Assembly (NCBI GenBank): GCA_949316235.1
Contig: OX438741.1
Coordinates: 19,779,124 to 19,843,123, forward strand
Source of the DNA: Oegoconia quadripuncta
Taxonomy: Eukaryota; Arthropoda; Insecta; Lepidoptera; Autostichidae
Length of the DNA stretch: 64,000 nt
Direction: 5' to 3'
The notes beneath the pieces are model-generated. The model did not search any database. It had not been told where the DNA came from and worked only from the letters and a program-made list of their open reading frames with translations. The position numbers and the translations under genes were made by a program. Positions 1-10,424 of this stretch are shown piece after piece (the first letter of the stretch is position 1; every line of letters starts with the position of its first letter).

Positions 1-316
1 GTCCATTTGTACCATGAAATTTTCCTGTATTACTCATTAAAATATCTACATCTTCTAAATGTTCACTTTTCAAAAAGTATTTCAGTATGGTATCGTAGTC
101 CCACCCCTTGTTGCCTAATTCTGCCCAATGATCGTAATCGTACCTGTTACCTCTTGAATAGAACATATAATTACTTCCACTGGATCCTGATACCATTTTA
201 CCACGAGGTATACGTACATTTCTCGATTTATAAGCTTGACTTGTGTATCCATTATCAATAGAAGAATAATTCCAGTCCATTCTTCGATTGCTGGCGAAAG
301 GGTACAAACCGGGAAT
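1..316 (-). CDS. GMC oxidoreductase, third visible coding exon (partial at window edge)
   Basis: On the minus strand 316 to 1 reads openly for 105 codons from a ctag acceptor at 320-317. It encodes the GMC_oxred_N core: IPGLYPF, then MDWNY, then PRGKMVSGSSGSNYMFYSRG (the FAD-contact GMC signature region), then YDYDHWAELGNKGWDYDTIL and KFHGTNG near the edge. GMC enzymes oxidise alcohols or sugars using FAD; insect paralogues act as glucose dehydrogenase, eclosion or ecdysone oxidases and in defence, so the substrate cannot be set from this. It joins the exon at 1375-1508 in phase 0, giving ...LTSD-IPGLYPF, the expected family order. The signature deviates from the usual pattern: the first Gly of the Gly-Gly pair is Ser and the residue before the Asn is also Ser. 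The C-terminal substrate domain with the catalytic His lies beyond position 1. Confidence 0.93.
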   Translation of the reverse strand, partial: MPGLYPFASNRRMDWNYSSIDNGYTSQAYKSRNVRIPRGKMVSGSSGSNYMFYSRGNRYDYDHWAELGNKGWDYDTILKYFLKSEHLEDVDILMSNTGKFHGTNG

Positions 317-373
317 CTAGAAAAATAAAGTATTGAATTACATGTAAAGAATTTCTCTTTATATATTATATTA

Positions 374-787
374 GGTCTTTACCTATGAAATTGGAGATTT
401 TATTCTTCGTTAGTCATATGTACCAACTCCTACGATTCGATAGCTATTTCCAAATTTGTTTTTTATTTAGAAAATAGAATATATTTTCAAGGTTTCACAC
501 GAAATATTTTTTAATGCCTGAGCTAAATCACATAATAAAAAAAACTTGAACACAGCTCTTTTCATGAGCTTCCCATATTATTTCTTAGATTCGCAGAAAC
601 TTTTATAAAGCGGTTACTTTTAAAAATTAAAACTGTCTATATTTAACTTTAATGCTATCCGATAATACACACAAAGTTTAGCTAAATTTGGATTTACCGT
701 TCCCAAAGAAAATTCAAAAATGTTTGTATGGAGAAAACAGTCTTAATGAAATTCTTCATACAAAACGCCAATTTCATAGGTAGGACC
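374..787. mobile_element. Fold-back MITE T1, copy 1 (inside GMC intron)
   Basis: The ends are inverted repeats: ggtctttacctatgaaattg at the left, and the right end reads the same on the other strand apart from one or two bases. Flanking tatta/taata is itself palindromic, so the target duplication is ambiguous (TA likely). A second copy lies at 27848-28250 in inverted orientation. There is no coding capacity, so it is a non-autonomous DNA element of undetermined superfamily. Confidence 0.75.
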
Positions 788-1183
788 TAATATAAAGAGG
801 AATTCCTATATATATATATATATTATAAGTAATTGAAAACCAACTACAATTATGAGTAAAAATAACAGGTAAAAATAAATCTTCATGCAACTGTCGATAT
901 TTCTGTGGTTGAACAAATTAATTGATAACTCTTAAAGTTACTATACACCGACTTTAATGATACAATACTAATATTCAGGCGAGAGGCAAAGAATTCGGTG
1001 AATGAGACTATTTGATGCAATGCAGTTTGTTGAAAACGATAATGTTTTCCACTTTCCGTGAGAGAAAGAGAGAGAGAGAATATAATATATTTATTAACTA
1101 AAATAACAACATCCATTCATATTCGTCTGGCTCTAGATGGCGGTATATACTCTTAGGGTTTGTTTGATTTCTATTAGACTATA

Positions 1184-1300
1184 TAACAATGTTAATATCA
1201 TTGCTATATTTTATTTGTTGAAGATAAGAAAGCCAGTCTCCAAATAAAGTGGCTATTTCGGGTGAGCGCGCTTCCATCTTTAGACTCATCTTTAGTTAGA
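1184..1300 (+). repeat. SINE-A, diverged fragment
   Basis: An old copy of the SINE-A body: acaatgttaatatcattgct, gataagaaagccagtctcc and cgcttccatcttt match the younger copies at many positions. It lies in the GMC intron and lacks the tRNA-like head. Confidence 0.55.
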
Positions 1301-1353
1301 CAACAATACAATACAATACAACAAAACAATACAATAGTGGTCTAGAGCATTTA

Positions 1354-1509
<156 letters not shown>

Positions 1510-1529
1510 TTAAAAAAACATTCGAATGG

Positions 1530-1700
1530 CTAGCTACCAGTGTTTAAATAAAAAATATTGCTCTGATCTACGCTCGAAAAGCCTTAAAGCTAATTATAAA
1601 TAACACGTAAATAGCTTTAATTACGGTTATTTTCGAGATCTTAAAATTATTTATAAAAATGGTCACTTCTTGTTATAACCAAGCTACCACCAATAAACCT
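1530..1700 (+). repeat. Repeat X, copy 1
   Basis: Shares attgctctgatctacgctcg and the following aaagcctta / agctttaattacggttatt blocks with 51085-51260, and more weakly with the fold-back at 37790-38085. Here and at 51 kb it runs directly into a truncated SINE-A. Confidence 0.65.
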
Positions 1701-1705
1701 AACTA

Positions 1706-1905
1706 CCACCATCTTATCTAAATCTGCCGCCAAGCAGCAATGTTAATAGCATTGTTATGTTCCGGTTGTCAGAGATAAAATAGCCAGTCCCCCAAATGTG
1801 TTGGGGTTTCCGGGTCAGTACGCTTCCACCTTCGACCTCATCTTCACTTAACATCAGGTGTGATTGAGGTCTAGTACCAACCCGATGTGCATAAAAAAAA
1901 TAACT
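1706..1905 (+). repeat. SINE-A, 5'-truncated copy
   Basis: Contains the SINE-A body (taccaccatcttatctaaat, ccggttgtcagagata, tccgggtcagtacgcttcc) and the 3' tail catcaggtgtgattgaggtc followed by gtgcat and poly-A. The tRNA-like head is missing. It sits in the GMC intron, antisense to the gene. Confidence 0.85.
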
Positions 1906-2224
1906 TTAATTATTATGACATTCAATTAGAGCTTCCTAATTACTACAGCTACAAGATTGATTCCCCAGAGAAGAACAAGCAAAAAAATCAACGGCTGCTT
2001 TTTTAACCGAGGAATAAGTAATTTATTTCCGAAAGCGGTTTATGTCCAAAGCTCATCATCTAAGTAGTCAGCCTTTTGCACATAGCTCCCGCTTCATGGT
2101 GGGTAGTTTTAAATTTCTTTAAAGGTAAGTTTCAAATATTCACCGGTACCTTATTTCAAAAATGTATACACTTATTTCATTAAAAATGCGTAATTTTTAT
2201 GGTGTTATTTCCTATAATGTTTTT

Positions 2225-2400
2225 TTTTATGTATATATGAGAGGGCGGCAAACGAGCATGCGGGTCGCCTGATGGAAAGCAATCACCGCCGCCCATGGAC
2301 ACCCGCAACACCAAAAGGGTCACAAATGCTTTGCCGGCCTTTGAGGAAGGTGTTCGGGAATACCGCTGCAGGAAGTCCAGTTCCTGATTTCTTGAAGAAG
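2225..2400 (-). mobile_element. LINE-K 3' end (non-LTR C-terminus and tail)
   Basis: Read on the minus strand it encodes a reduced LPAAVFP...FLKGR segment, then [12 protein letters not shown] and a stop, followed by the tail tttccatcaggcgacccgca and a T-rich end on the plus strand. The same C-terminus is better preserved at 16381-16519. This is the usual 5'-truncated remnant of a CR1/Jockey-group retrotransposon. Confidence 0.7.
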
Positions 2401-2545
2401 GATAGAGTACTCATCAGTAAGTGGTAGCTTGGACATACTGACTGACCGAAAAATGCTTAGCCCTATTTTTATTACCAATAGATTTAAATTGACATTCAAC
2501 AAATGATATCTTGTATCTTACGTTTAAATAAAATGTTTGAAGTTT
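2395..2545 (-). repeat. Dispersed repeat shared with 18430-18560
   Basis: The reverse complement (tttgttgaatgtcaatttaa, aaaatagggcttaagc-like, agtcagtatgtccaagctac-like) aligns with 18430-18560. It abuts the LINE-K end here but not at 18 kb, so it may be a separate element. Confidence 0.5.
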
Positions 2546-2639
2546 GAACTTTAATAGACTAAAAAAGTTTTCTAATCATTCGGTAGGTTACTTTAGGTAT
2601 AACTTCTAAAATCTACAATATGAAATTAAAGATACAACT

Positions 2640-3180
2640 GTGAACTTCAGTGCATTGCAAAAGATGCTAAGATTTCATAAAACAATTTAAAATAAAAAAA
2701 TCAATGGCTACTTTATATTTTCTAAAAATAGTTTATTGAGTCCTGATATTTGCTCTCTGACAATTTTTTTTTTAATATAAGAAGTTATTAATCGATTTTT
2801 TTAATAATTACAGGAGTTAAGTATATTCTCCAACGCAATGAAATTCACACTAGTAATTTTAATCTAATAGTCTCTGTTTTATTAAAGCAAACTACCTATT
2901 TGTTAGAAAACATTTCTATTCTATCAAATTGTATTATTATTGTTAATATTAGTTAAATAAAAGTATTTTAAAATAATTTTTAATATATAATCATAAAAAC
3001 ATATACTAAGTACTGTATACATGACAATGTATAAGTGATAATTTTATCTTATGAATTAAAATAATTCGATATTTTGAAAATATTTTCTATCACTGATAGG
3101 TAATCTATTTATGTGCAAAAAATCACGGCCTTTAAGATTATAGGAGGCATAAAATGTATCCTTACTGGACTAATTGATTT
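2640..3180 (+). repeat. Dispersed AT-rich repeat N, copy 1
   Basis: Shares ordered blocks with 10425-10745 and 57575-57715: gcattgcaaaagatgctaag-like start, ctaaaaatagt, aagtatattctccaacgcaa, gaaaacatttctattctatc and ccttactggactaa. No coding signal or terminal repeats recognised. Confidence 0.55.
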
Positions 3181-3277
3181 TGCGACTTTGTGTAAACGAC
3201 GACATGAAAAGCAAGTATACTTTTATAAATATTGATAAAATTTTATACTGAACATTAATACATTATTAAACTCTCAC

Positions 3278-3417
3278 CATAAACTGATGCTTGTCTGGGA
3301 TACTCCACGTCTACAGGTCGAAGAGACGACATCACATTGAATACGATCTGTAGCAGATGCATAACGGGGACCGTTGCCTCCACCTGGGCTGAGGCAAGTG
3401 TATCTAGGAAGTTCATA
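3278..3417 (-). CDS. GMC oxidoreductase, first visible coding exon (N-terminus)
   Basis: The ATG at 3416-3414 opens 46 codons and one spare base before a gtgaga donor at 3277. Reading starts MNFLDTLASA and ends RQASVY, then the split Asp codon leads into SQRFDF of the next exon. Insect GMC proteins commonly have a variable, weakly hydrophobic N-terminal lead of about this length ahead of the xYDFIIxGAGSAG motif; VPVMHLLQIVFNVM could be a signal or anchor segment. A tttttacag acceptor at 3420-3418 sits one base before the ATG, so at least one upstream exon, probably 5' UTR, is expected but not located. The frame stays open upstream to 3614, so a longer N-terminus is possible, though the acceptor argues against it. 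The 1,769-bp intron downstream holds several repeats. Confidence 0.82.
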
Positions 3418-3889
3418 CTGTAAAAACGATTAATTTTATTTAAACTATTTCCATGTACTTTTATACTCCAATCCAGAAGTACTTGGAGATAGAGAGGTGA
3501 AGTTAGTGCAGCTTGTTCTTGTCTTATGTTGTGTGTCAACGAGTTAATTAAGGCTATTTTGAGCATCAAACCTGTAATGACGCTCAAAATAGACTCGTTG
3601 GAAAGATCTGACAAAAGAATACTTGTATTTGCCTACCAACTCCGATCAAATATTAAAACTACAGTTTTCGATTTATATTTTATGCTTCAATCGATAATGT
3701 CTTTTACGTACGTAGGTACAGTCAGCTTCGAAATGATTTAGCAGACTGGGTACAATAAAATACAATTTTTGTTTTGCAGAAACGAGTCGTTCGTGCGATT
3801 TAGCAATTGAAACCTGCAGTGTCAATTATAGATAAAATCAAAATCAAAAATATGTAAGTGTGAATGTATAAATTGCATTGCATTTGCAT

Positions 3890-4830
3890 GGCCAAATCCG
3901 AAACTACGACGAATAGCGAAAAATACTCAAAGGAGTCTCGGAACCAATTTGAGACCTAACCTACCTCTCGCAGAGATACGTAGAGTATCCGGTCCGGGAC
4001 GGTACGCTGGCAAGGTGGGAAACGTCATGCGGTGTTCCACAGGGTTCGGTCCTGGGCCCTTTCCTGTGGAACGTCGGGTACGACTGGGTGCTGCGGGGCG
4101 AGCTCCTTCCCGGAGCAGAGGTCACCTGTTATGCGGACGACATGCTGGTGACCTCCCGGGGGAGCTCGTACCGAGAGGCGGCACTCATCGCCACTGTATC
4201 AGTAGCACAGGTGGTGAGGCGCATAAGGATGCTCACCCTGGAGGTGGCCCTCCACAAGTCCGAGGCGCTGTGCTTCCACCGCGCCCGGAAGGGGCCACCT
4301 CCCGGCGCGAGCATCCAAGTCGGTGGCACTCGGATCGAGGTCCGCTGGAGTTTCCGCGGACACTTCGCCGCTTGGCCCCCCGATTGGTCGCGGCATCGGC
4401 TACCTTAAGGCGGCTGATGCCAAACATCGGGGGGCTCGAGTCGGTAAGCCGCCGCCTGTACATGGGAGTGGTGCGATCGATGGCCCTGTACGGGACCCGA
4501 TCTGGGCGGAGACCCTGACGGCCCGCAATATTGCTCTCTTGAGGAAACCTCAGAGATTGACGGCCGTCAGCCTCATACGCGGTTATCGCACCTTCTCATC
4601 CCGATCCCTCCTCTCAGCTCATCCGCCGCAGGAGAACTGGGACCCGGAGAAGGACGTATGCCCACCTTCTCCCTCCTACCTAGCGAGGCTGGGTGGCGTC
4701 TCGGTGGAGTCTGCTCCTCCCTGCTCCAGCCTATAGGAGGACCCGCCGCCGCCGTTGTCCTGGCGGCGGGCGCCGCGCTGGCGTGGCTGCGGACGATTAT
4801 ACTACCTTGGCTGGTGATATCTCTGATATT
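3890..4830 (+). pseudogene. R1-like non-LTR retrotransposon reverse transcriptase, decayed
   Basis: This GC-rich block stands out from its AT-rich surroundings. Frame by frame it reads TYLSQRYVEY, then CGVPQGSVLGPFLWNVGYDW, then VTCYADDMLVTSRGS with the catalytic YADD, EVALHKSEALCFHRARKGPP, and after a frameshift LRRLMPNIGGLESVSRRLYM, GVVRSMALYG, then after another shift IWAETLTARNIALLRKPQRL and RGYRTFSS. This order is the palm and thumb of an R1-type element, which copies its RNA at a nicked chromosomal site. At least two frame changes near 4350 and 4500 make it non-functional. The endonuclease domain and 5' end are missing. The clade assignment is by motif style and not certain. Confidence 0.85.
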
Positions 4831-4839
4831 GATACTGAT

Positions 4840-5210
4840 TGTACCTAACAAATATATAGTATTGACTCAAATGCGTTGGTATTGGTTTATCCATTGAGGC
4901 GAAGCAAAAGAGAGTAATTTACCGCGTCTGTATATATGTAGGTGTGCATGTATACAAGTGATGTCGTTAGATTCGTCCCGGAGTATCAGATACGTTATAT
5001 AAATCTAATATGGCGGACTCTACCAGCCATTTAGTTACATTTGGCAAAAAATAAAGGATTTAATAATAATAATAATTTAAAAACCAATTACGCGGCCAAC
5101 AGTGTGAGATTGCGTCTATCACGCATATTATAATAACTCTTCGTTGACTATGACATATTCTGTCAAACAAAAAATCAATTATAAACAGCATACCGTACAT
5201 CAATTTTAAC
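4840..5210. other. No recognised gene or repeat
   Basis: AT-rich DNA with short simple runs (taataataataat near 5060). No open frame with recognisable motifs on either strand. Confidence 0.5.
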
Positions 5211-5212
5211 GA

Positions 5213-5460
5213 AATGTTTGGTCTAGTGGTTAGAAACTCTGACTGATTTACCAAAAAAAAAGGTTGCGGTTTCAAATCCCGCTACGGGCATATGTTTGTA
5301 TGAAGAATACAGACATGTATTCCCGTTTGTGTAGTATATCAACCATCTGGTATCCACAACACAAGCTTATAGTTGCTTAATGTGGAACTAGATGGCGTTG
5401 TGTGTATGTCCAAGGATATTTGTTATTATTTATACTGCGATACCCTGCGTAATCAAAGTA
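5213..5460 (+). repeat. SINE-C, full-length-like copy 1
   Basis: tRNA-like head with box A tggtctagtggtta and box B ggtttcaaatcccgc, followed by the family body (cagacatgtattcccg, catctggtatccacaacaca, ggaactagatggcg) and an A/T-rich end. Eight pieces of this family are in the window. Confidence 0.8.
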
Positions 5461-5550
5461 ACACAGATAATATTTTTTCAAGTTTTTTAATTGTATGTTG
5501 CTATGTGTACGATCTATTTAATTTCTAATAATTATTATGACATATATATA

Positions 5551-5939
5551 CAGGGTGAAATTGAATTCGCGTAATTCCTGTTTACTGGTGACTCCACTCC
5601 TGATTATGAACAACTTTCCCCAAAGAACCGTAGTCGAATTCGATCAAAAAAATTTTAGGTTACCCATACAACGTAAACCATTGTGAAACCACCTTTAGTA
5701 TTGGAAGTCCAACATTTTTCCGTTGAATTCGGCTATGGTTACTAGTTGAAAGTTGTTCTTAATCAGAAGTGAAATCACCAGCCGAAAATTATTGGACTTC
5801 CATACTAAAGGAAGTTTCAGGAAGATTTCCTTCGAAATTTTTTTGATCGATATCGACTATGGTTCCTTGGGGAAAGTTGTTCGTAATGAAGAGTGGCGTC
5901 ACCAGTTAATGGGACTTACACGAATTCAATTTCACCCTG
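5551..5939. mobile_element. Fold-back MITE T2 with TA flanks
   Basis: Left end cagggtgaaattgaattcg and right end cgaattcaatttcaccctg are inverted. The complementarity continues with mismatches for well over 100 bp each side (aacaactttcccc blocks near 5610 and 5870), so most of the 389-bp element folds on itself. It is flanked by tatata on both sides, consistent with a TA target duplication as in Tc1/mariner-type elements. No transposase. Confidence 0.8.
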
Positions 5940-6162
5940 TATATAGGGTAAATAGTAGCCACACTTTTTGCATTTGCTCTCTTGCTCAAAACCCATTGAC
6001 AATAGCGAAGTCTCATTTTCAGGCAACGGTAGATCGGTCTTTCAGCTACAAAAGCGTTATAGTAACCCTTTCAGGATCATATGAATTTTAGGGTTATAGA
6101 AATTCTTGCAGACCTCCAAAAATTGGGGGATATGTGCCCAGTAGAGGCTGATGACCTTGGAG

Positions 6163-6243
6163 TAAATTTTTTTTTTTTTTTGGATGCGCGACGGGTTCGT
6201 ACTTGACCTCAATCTCACCTGATGTTAAGTGAAGATGAGGCTA
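6163..6243 (-). repeat. SINE-A 3' tail fragment
   Basis: A poly-T run, then gcgcgacgggttcgtacttg, acctcaatctcacctgatgt and taagtgaagatgagg: the reverse complement of the SINE-A 3' end. The rest of the element is absent. Confidence 0.8.
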
Positions 6244-6249
6244 TATAAA

Positions 6250-6815
6250 ATACGGCTCGGAGGATATATGCCTTACATTGAAATACGTGCAAATTTAATG
6301 TACCTAACAATGGAATGTTTGCATTCTATTATGTTTCCTGTCCAAATTTGAGTATTGTAAGTTTAACATTTTACCCCTGGCAAGTGCGGAGGATAGATGC
6401 CCCATCCCCTGATAAGGCATCTATCCTCCACGCCATTTTTGAGTAGGTCATTTATCCGCAACACTAATGAAAAGTTAAATGTAAAATTTGCTAAATGTTA
6501 AGTAGATACTTATATTTTACTAAAAATAAGTAAATAGGGAAAGGTAAGTACAATAAATAATTATTATTTATCATTACACTTTATCAAAGAATGTATTATA
6601 TACTATGGTTCTATTGACTGTAAATAAATTTATATGTATACATATATATGTCGCAGATAGCCATAAATTAGCGACAGAATTCATTATTCAAACGGTCAAC
6701 TGACTATCATAATACGCGGTTAATGGGAAGTAAACCTGGTGGCGCTGATATCGCCGGAAACGGCGCGGTGACGACGTTAACAGTTATATTAGGTCTTCAC
6801 ATCGAAAATGAGACA
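6250..6815. other. No recognised gene
   Basis: Contains a short inverted pair: cggaggatagatgcc near 6390 and ggcatctatcctcc near 6417, with a related ggaggatatatgcc near 6258. Otherwise AT-rich with no coding motifs. Confidence 0.45.
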
Positions 6816-7032
6816 CTACGACCTAAGCCGAGGTTCGAACCCTGCGTGGGCACCCTTAGGCGTCGGTTGCAACCACCTACTTTTCGTCCTGTTGCAGGCA
6901 GTCAGGGTGCGCTTCGCGCACCATGACTGCATGCAAAAGACTGGGTAGAGCGCTGTCGCGCTCGCCCCACCGCCCGGTTAAGCTGAAAAAGTCCTTAGGA
7001 CTGTCAGCGAGTTCCAGCCCACAAAAAAAAAA
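6815..7032 (+). repeat. SINE-E (tRNA-like, second family)
   Basis: A perfect B-box-like ggttcgaaccc, then gggcacccttaggcgtcggt, a GC-rich middle, gctgaaaaagtcc and a poly-A end at 7021-7031. Homologous to 28834-28997. Direction is inferred from the 3' poly-A. Confidence 0.65.
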
Positions 7033-7039
7033 CTCTGAT

Positions 7040-7830
7040 TACCTACTACCATCGATGTTTGAAGAATCCGGTGAGTCGTTACTGAATAAGACTTTAATTA
7101 TGGAATTTGAGCAAGGAGGAACAACAGACAAGGTACGGCTGAGTTCCACAGAGTGCACGCGGGGGCCAAGTTGTAAGGCAAGAGGGGCGTGTACATGTTT
7201 TCTCTTCAACAGAAAGCATCTCAGGTTTCATGATCATAATCGAATGTGAATACGTTGTCGATTTGCCTATAGTAGCTTGCAATTAGTATCGCCTTTGCTC
7301 GAGTCACCCATTACCATGCGACTGACACCGTTCCGGTCGCTAGCAACGCCCACCACCCCCTCACCCATCTCCGACATATATATTTCTGGCAAATTGTATG
7401 TTTGACCCTTGGTATATGATAAAGTGTCCTATACCTGCTGAATCTGTACTAGATATTTTTGGAAACTGTCATGTTACAATCCGTAAGCAAGTTAGTTCTC
7501 AGTTATTTATGTCGCTTTAAAAACAGCCACCGAAATAAACTTCGGCGTTCCAAACAGAATTTTGACAGTATGTTTGATTAATAGTCTCGAGTCTCAGTTT
7601 CGAGTATTGCTCGTGACGTATACACGAAATTGGTGTGGTCGGACTATTGTCCCGACATGTGAACGGGACCATTCATAGTAGAGGCTGGTGCGGAGAAAAA
7701 ATATGTCGATTATCCTGGCACAAATTAATTATTTACTCTATCCTTTTTTGACTTCGAGTTCAAAATTTTTAATTCTTATGCAGTCAAACATACCGCATAA
7801 GATTAACAATCGATATTTGCCTTATGGGTC
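7040..7830. other. No recognised gene or repeat
   Basis: Mixed-composition DNA. The open frames here are short and carry no family motifs. No terminal repeats or tRNA boxes noticed. Confidence 0.4.
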
Positions 7831-7835
7831 AATTA

Positions 7836-7981
7836 GGCCCGTATTAATAAATCGTTCTTGAGATTGAGATCGCGTCTCAGTCTCAAGACTATTTTTTCTG
7901 ATGCTGTTTTAATATGCAACAGATACTCAAGTTTCAACTTGAGGCCACGTCAATCTTGAGAACGGTTTATTAATACGGGCC
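7836..7981. mobile_element. Fold-back MITE T3, copy 1 (TTA target duplication)
   Basis: Termini ggcccgtattaataaa and tttattaatacgggcc are perfect inverted repeats, extended by cttgagattga / tcaatcttgag. Flanked by tta on both sides. A 3-bp TTA/TAA duplication is typical of PIF/Harbinger elements. Related to 35480-35812. Confidence 0.85.
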
Positions 7982-7984
7982 TTA

Positions 7985-8465
7985 GACTCTTGGCTTAGAC
8001 CCAGCCGTGGTCAACAAGGAACCATATAGTTTCTTCCGTCTGTCTGTCTGCTCGCGGCTTAGCTTAAACTCTCTTAGTGCTAAAAAGCCATAATTTGGCA
8101 TTGGTGTACATATTAATCACGCAGACAAAGTGGCAAAATTTCAGAGTTTCATATAGACAATTATTAAGCATCCATTTTTTATTAATTACATAATAAAAAT
8201 AGGGGGTTAGTGATCGCGTGTTTCGAACTCAATATTCCTTTAAATTTTCTCGATAGAAAAAAATCCAAAGTTACGCAATTAAACGGCTGACAATATTTAA
8301 ACATTACGTATTTCTTGGATTATTATTATTATTTTGATATTATATATCAAAATAATCGATAGGATTAGTACTTTACGATTGTGCATAATTATTATAGTAT
8401 GTAGCGATTAATTAAGTCTGAATTCATGGTCAATTTTCATGATTCATATCTGAATAATACCGAAT
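7985..8465. other. No gene; short palindrome near 8325-8354
   Basis: AT-rich. Around 8325-8354 attattttgatat and atatcaaaataat form an inverted pair with almost no loop. No coding signal. Confidence 0.45.
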
Positions 8466-8469
8466 AATG

Positions 8470-8695
8470 ACGACCGATTGGTGTAGTGGGTAGTGACCCT
8501 GTCAGCGAAACCAACGGTTGCTGGTTCAAATCCCGCGAGGGATAATTGTTTGTATGATACATACGAACATTTATTCCCGAGTCATGGATGTTTATATAAA
8601 TATTTATGTATGTTTATCCGTTATCTAGTATCCATAGTACAAGCTTTGCTTAGTTTGGGACTAGATGATTGGTATAAGTGTCCGAAATATTATTA
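8470..8695 (+). repeat. SINE-C, subtype 2
   Basis: Head gaccgattggtgtagtgg with box A, B-box-like gctggttcaaatcccgc, then attcccgagtcatggatg, tctagtatccatagtacaag and an A-rich end. The subtype with ctgtcagcgaaaccaacggt also occurs at 36255-36360 and 54825-55013. Confidence 0.82.
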
Positions 8696-8699
8696 AAAA

Positions 8700-9050
8700 A
8701 ATAGGCAGTTTTAGCGTTTTGCTGATAATTTTACGTTTTGCCTAACGAATAACAATAGTCAAAATGATTTAAATTTCATTATTCAGCATATTCATACACT
8801 TTTCTATTTGAAATACATAGGATTTGATAATGGGATGCTATAAACTTGTACATGTTTCGCCCGTTATCGTCCTCGAACGTGTTGAAGGCCGTGTCAAAAT
8901 TATTGTGGAACAGGTATTTTGTTACGATTTATTTTGCTACAAAAAATTAACTAAAATACACACATTTTGGTATCATTCCAGAGAAAAGTGAATCTGGATT
9001 TATACAGAAGCTACTAAATTTATAAAAAATAATTTAATTCATAAACTCAT
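8700..9050. other. No recognised gene or repeat
   Basis: AT-rich sequence with no supported open frame. Confidence 0.4.
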
Positions 9051-9055
9051 TGATA

Positions 9056-9128
9056 CATGGCCTGCGTGGGAATCGAACCCGGACCTCCCAAATTGGGAGA
9101 CCGCTTCTTAACACTGCTACAGCTCTAA
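9056..9128 (-). repeat. SINE-D tRNA-like head
   Basis: On the minus strand: agagctgtagcagtgttaag, cggtctcccaatttgggagg, then B box gggttcgattccca. It matches the head of the longer copy at 49647. The mismatched A-box region argues against a working tRNA gene. Confidence 0.65.
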
Positions 9129-9129
9129 T

Positions 9130-9600
9130 ACTAAAAATCAGAAAATGTTACGAGTTGTAACATTTGTGTGTAATGTGTAAGTATCGCCCTATATCCACGA
9201 TATAATTGGTATTTTTTTACAGAAATTACAGTTTATTTCATGTTTTTCTTAAAAAACGGGTAACTAAATAAATTGTTATGAGAATTGGATGCTCTATGAC
9301 AAGTTTCTAAGCTTTTTCTAATAAAAATAGTAGTTGTAATTCTATGCCCACACTCCCAGCCAAAAAGAAAAAAATTCTCTTCGGAAATACAGACTAAATG
9401 TCATAGCTAACGTAACATATCGCACATTATTGGATGCGGAATTTAATGGAGAACAAGTACAAACACAGTCCAAAGGAATTGGAACTCTATAATCATTACA
9501 AGGAAGAGTTGAAAGCCGAGTGTCCGTTGGCACCGATCTTTGTCTGCGGGTGTTGATGGTATAAAAAAAATTTGGCACCGATCGGTGTCAGTGTGCGTCT
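9130..9600. other. No recognised gene
   Basis: Low-complexity AT-rich DNA with a repeated ttggcaccgatc near 9526 and 9572. No supported coding region. Confidence 0.4.
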
Positions 9601-9604
9601 AAAG

Positions 9605-9960
9605 GTTAATTAGATATATTTTATTAATTGAATCCAATGTTACGGGAATAACCCAATACTCACTTCACAGTCATAGAAATATAAATATCTTACACAATTC
9701 ATTTACCAATAAAATTATGTTAGTTTTTAATTTAATAACACCATTCCCACGACCAACCCTTAGGTTCAATACCAGTGCTTTGCCCGCCTCGAGCAAATCC
9801 ACATACTGAGCTGTAGTCTTTTTCTATACTACGGCACACACTTAATATTTGATGTTTCTTTACTTGAATTTAATTATTTTAGTTGTATTTTTCACATGTA
9901 AAATTTGTTATATGTGTGTACATAGACTCAAATAAATGCTTATCTATCTATCTGTAATCT
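9605..9960 (+). repeat. Dispersed repeat M, copy 1, ending in a TATC run
   Basis: Shares with 50300-50670 the blocks atattttattaattgaatc, gttacgggaataa, agtgctttgcccgcctcg-like, tactgcggcacacac-like and caaataaatgcttatctatc. The shared 3' end with a tetranucleotide run suggests the 3' UTR of a non-LTR element, but no coding part is joined to it. Confidence 0.6.
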
Positions 9961-9982
9961 TAAAGTTTCTGATTTTTGGTAG

Positions 9983-10267
9983 AATGATGGAGTACCCATT
10001 AGTAATCTTATTCCACCGTCCCCTTTCCATCTTCGGACAACCAGGCGCGGGGGGGGTTTCCATCCATATGTTGTCAACATACCGAACATCCGCACTAAGC
10101 TCTTTGCTTCGTCATTTATGATGCGGACTGCTAAGGTATGGAACTCACTGCCCGCGTCGATTTTTCCCGACACTTACAACCTTGGGATCTTCAAGTCTAG
10201 AGTGAATAGGCATTTACTGGGTGCGCGTGATACATCTTCGGCTACATCGTCACTTTCCATCAGGTGA
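9983..10267 (+). pseudogene. LINE-J reverse transcriptase C-terminus, open
   Basis: An open run of 94 codons and a stop: LIPPSPFHLRTTRRGGGFHP, then YVVNIPNIRTKLFASSFMMR, then WNSLPASIFPDTYNLGIFKS, RVNRHLLGARDTSSATSSLS, IR. The WNSLP...FP...FK pattern is the conserved C-terminal tail of CR1/Jockey-group LINE ORF2 proteins. The catalytic RT and endonuclease domains are missing, so it is a 5'-truncated insertion. The 3' UTR runs to about 10310 and ends in poly-A. The frame is intact over its length, so it is younger than the related copy at 58050. Confidence 0.85.
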
Positions 10268-10424
10268 GATTGTGGCCAAAAGCGAAACCAGTTTTTAATT
10301 AAAAAAAAAAATAATAATAATATAATAAAAATATTTTCTAACCATATACCTTGGCTCTAGGTATTATATAGGTATTTAGTTATGAGGCTACAATATTAAA
10401 GTTACCATTTCATTAGCATTCATT

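Noticed and set aside
7..261. 84-codon plus-strand frame at the window start
   Set aside because: Antisense shadow of the GMC exon, which carries clear family motifs on the minus strand.
4129..4463. Several minus-strand frames opposite the GC-rich block
   Set aside because: Long antisense frames are expected opposite GC-rich coding sequence. The plus-strand RT motifs explain the region.
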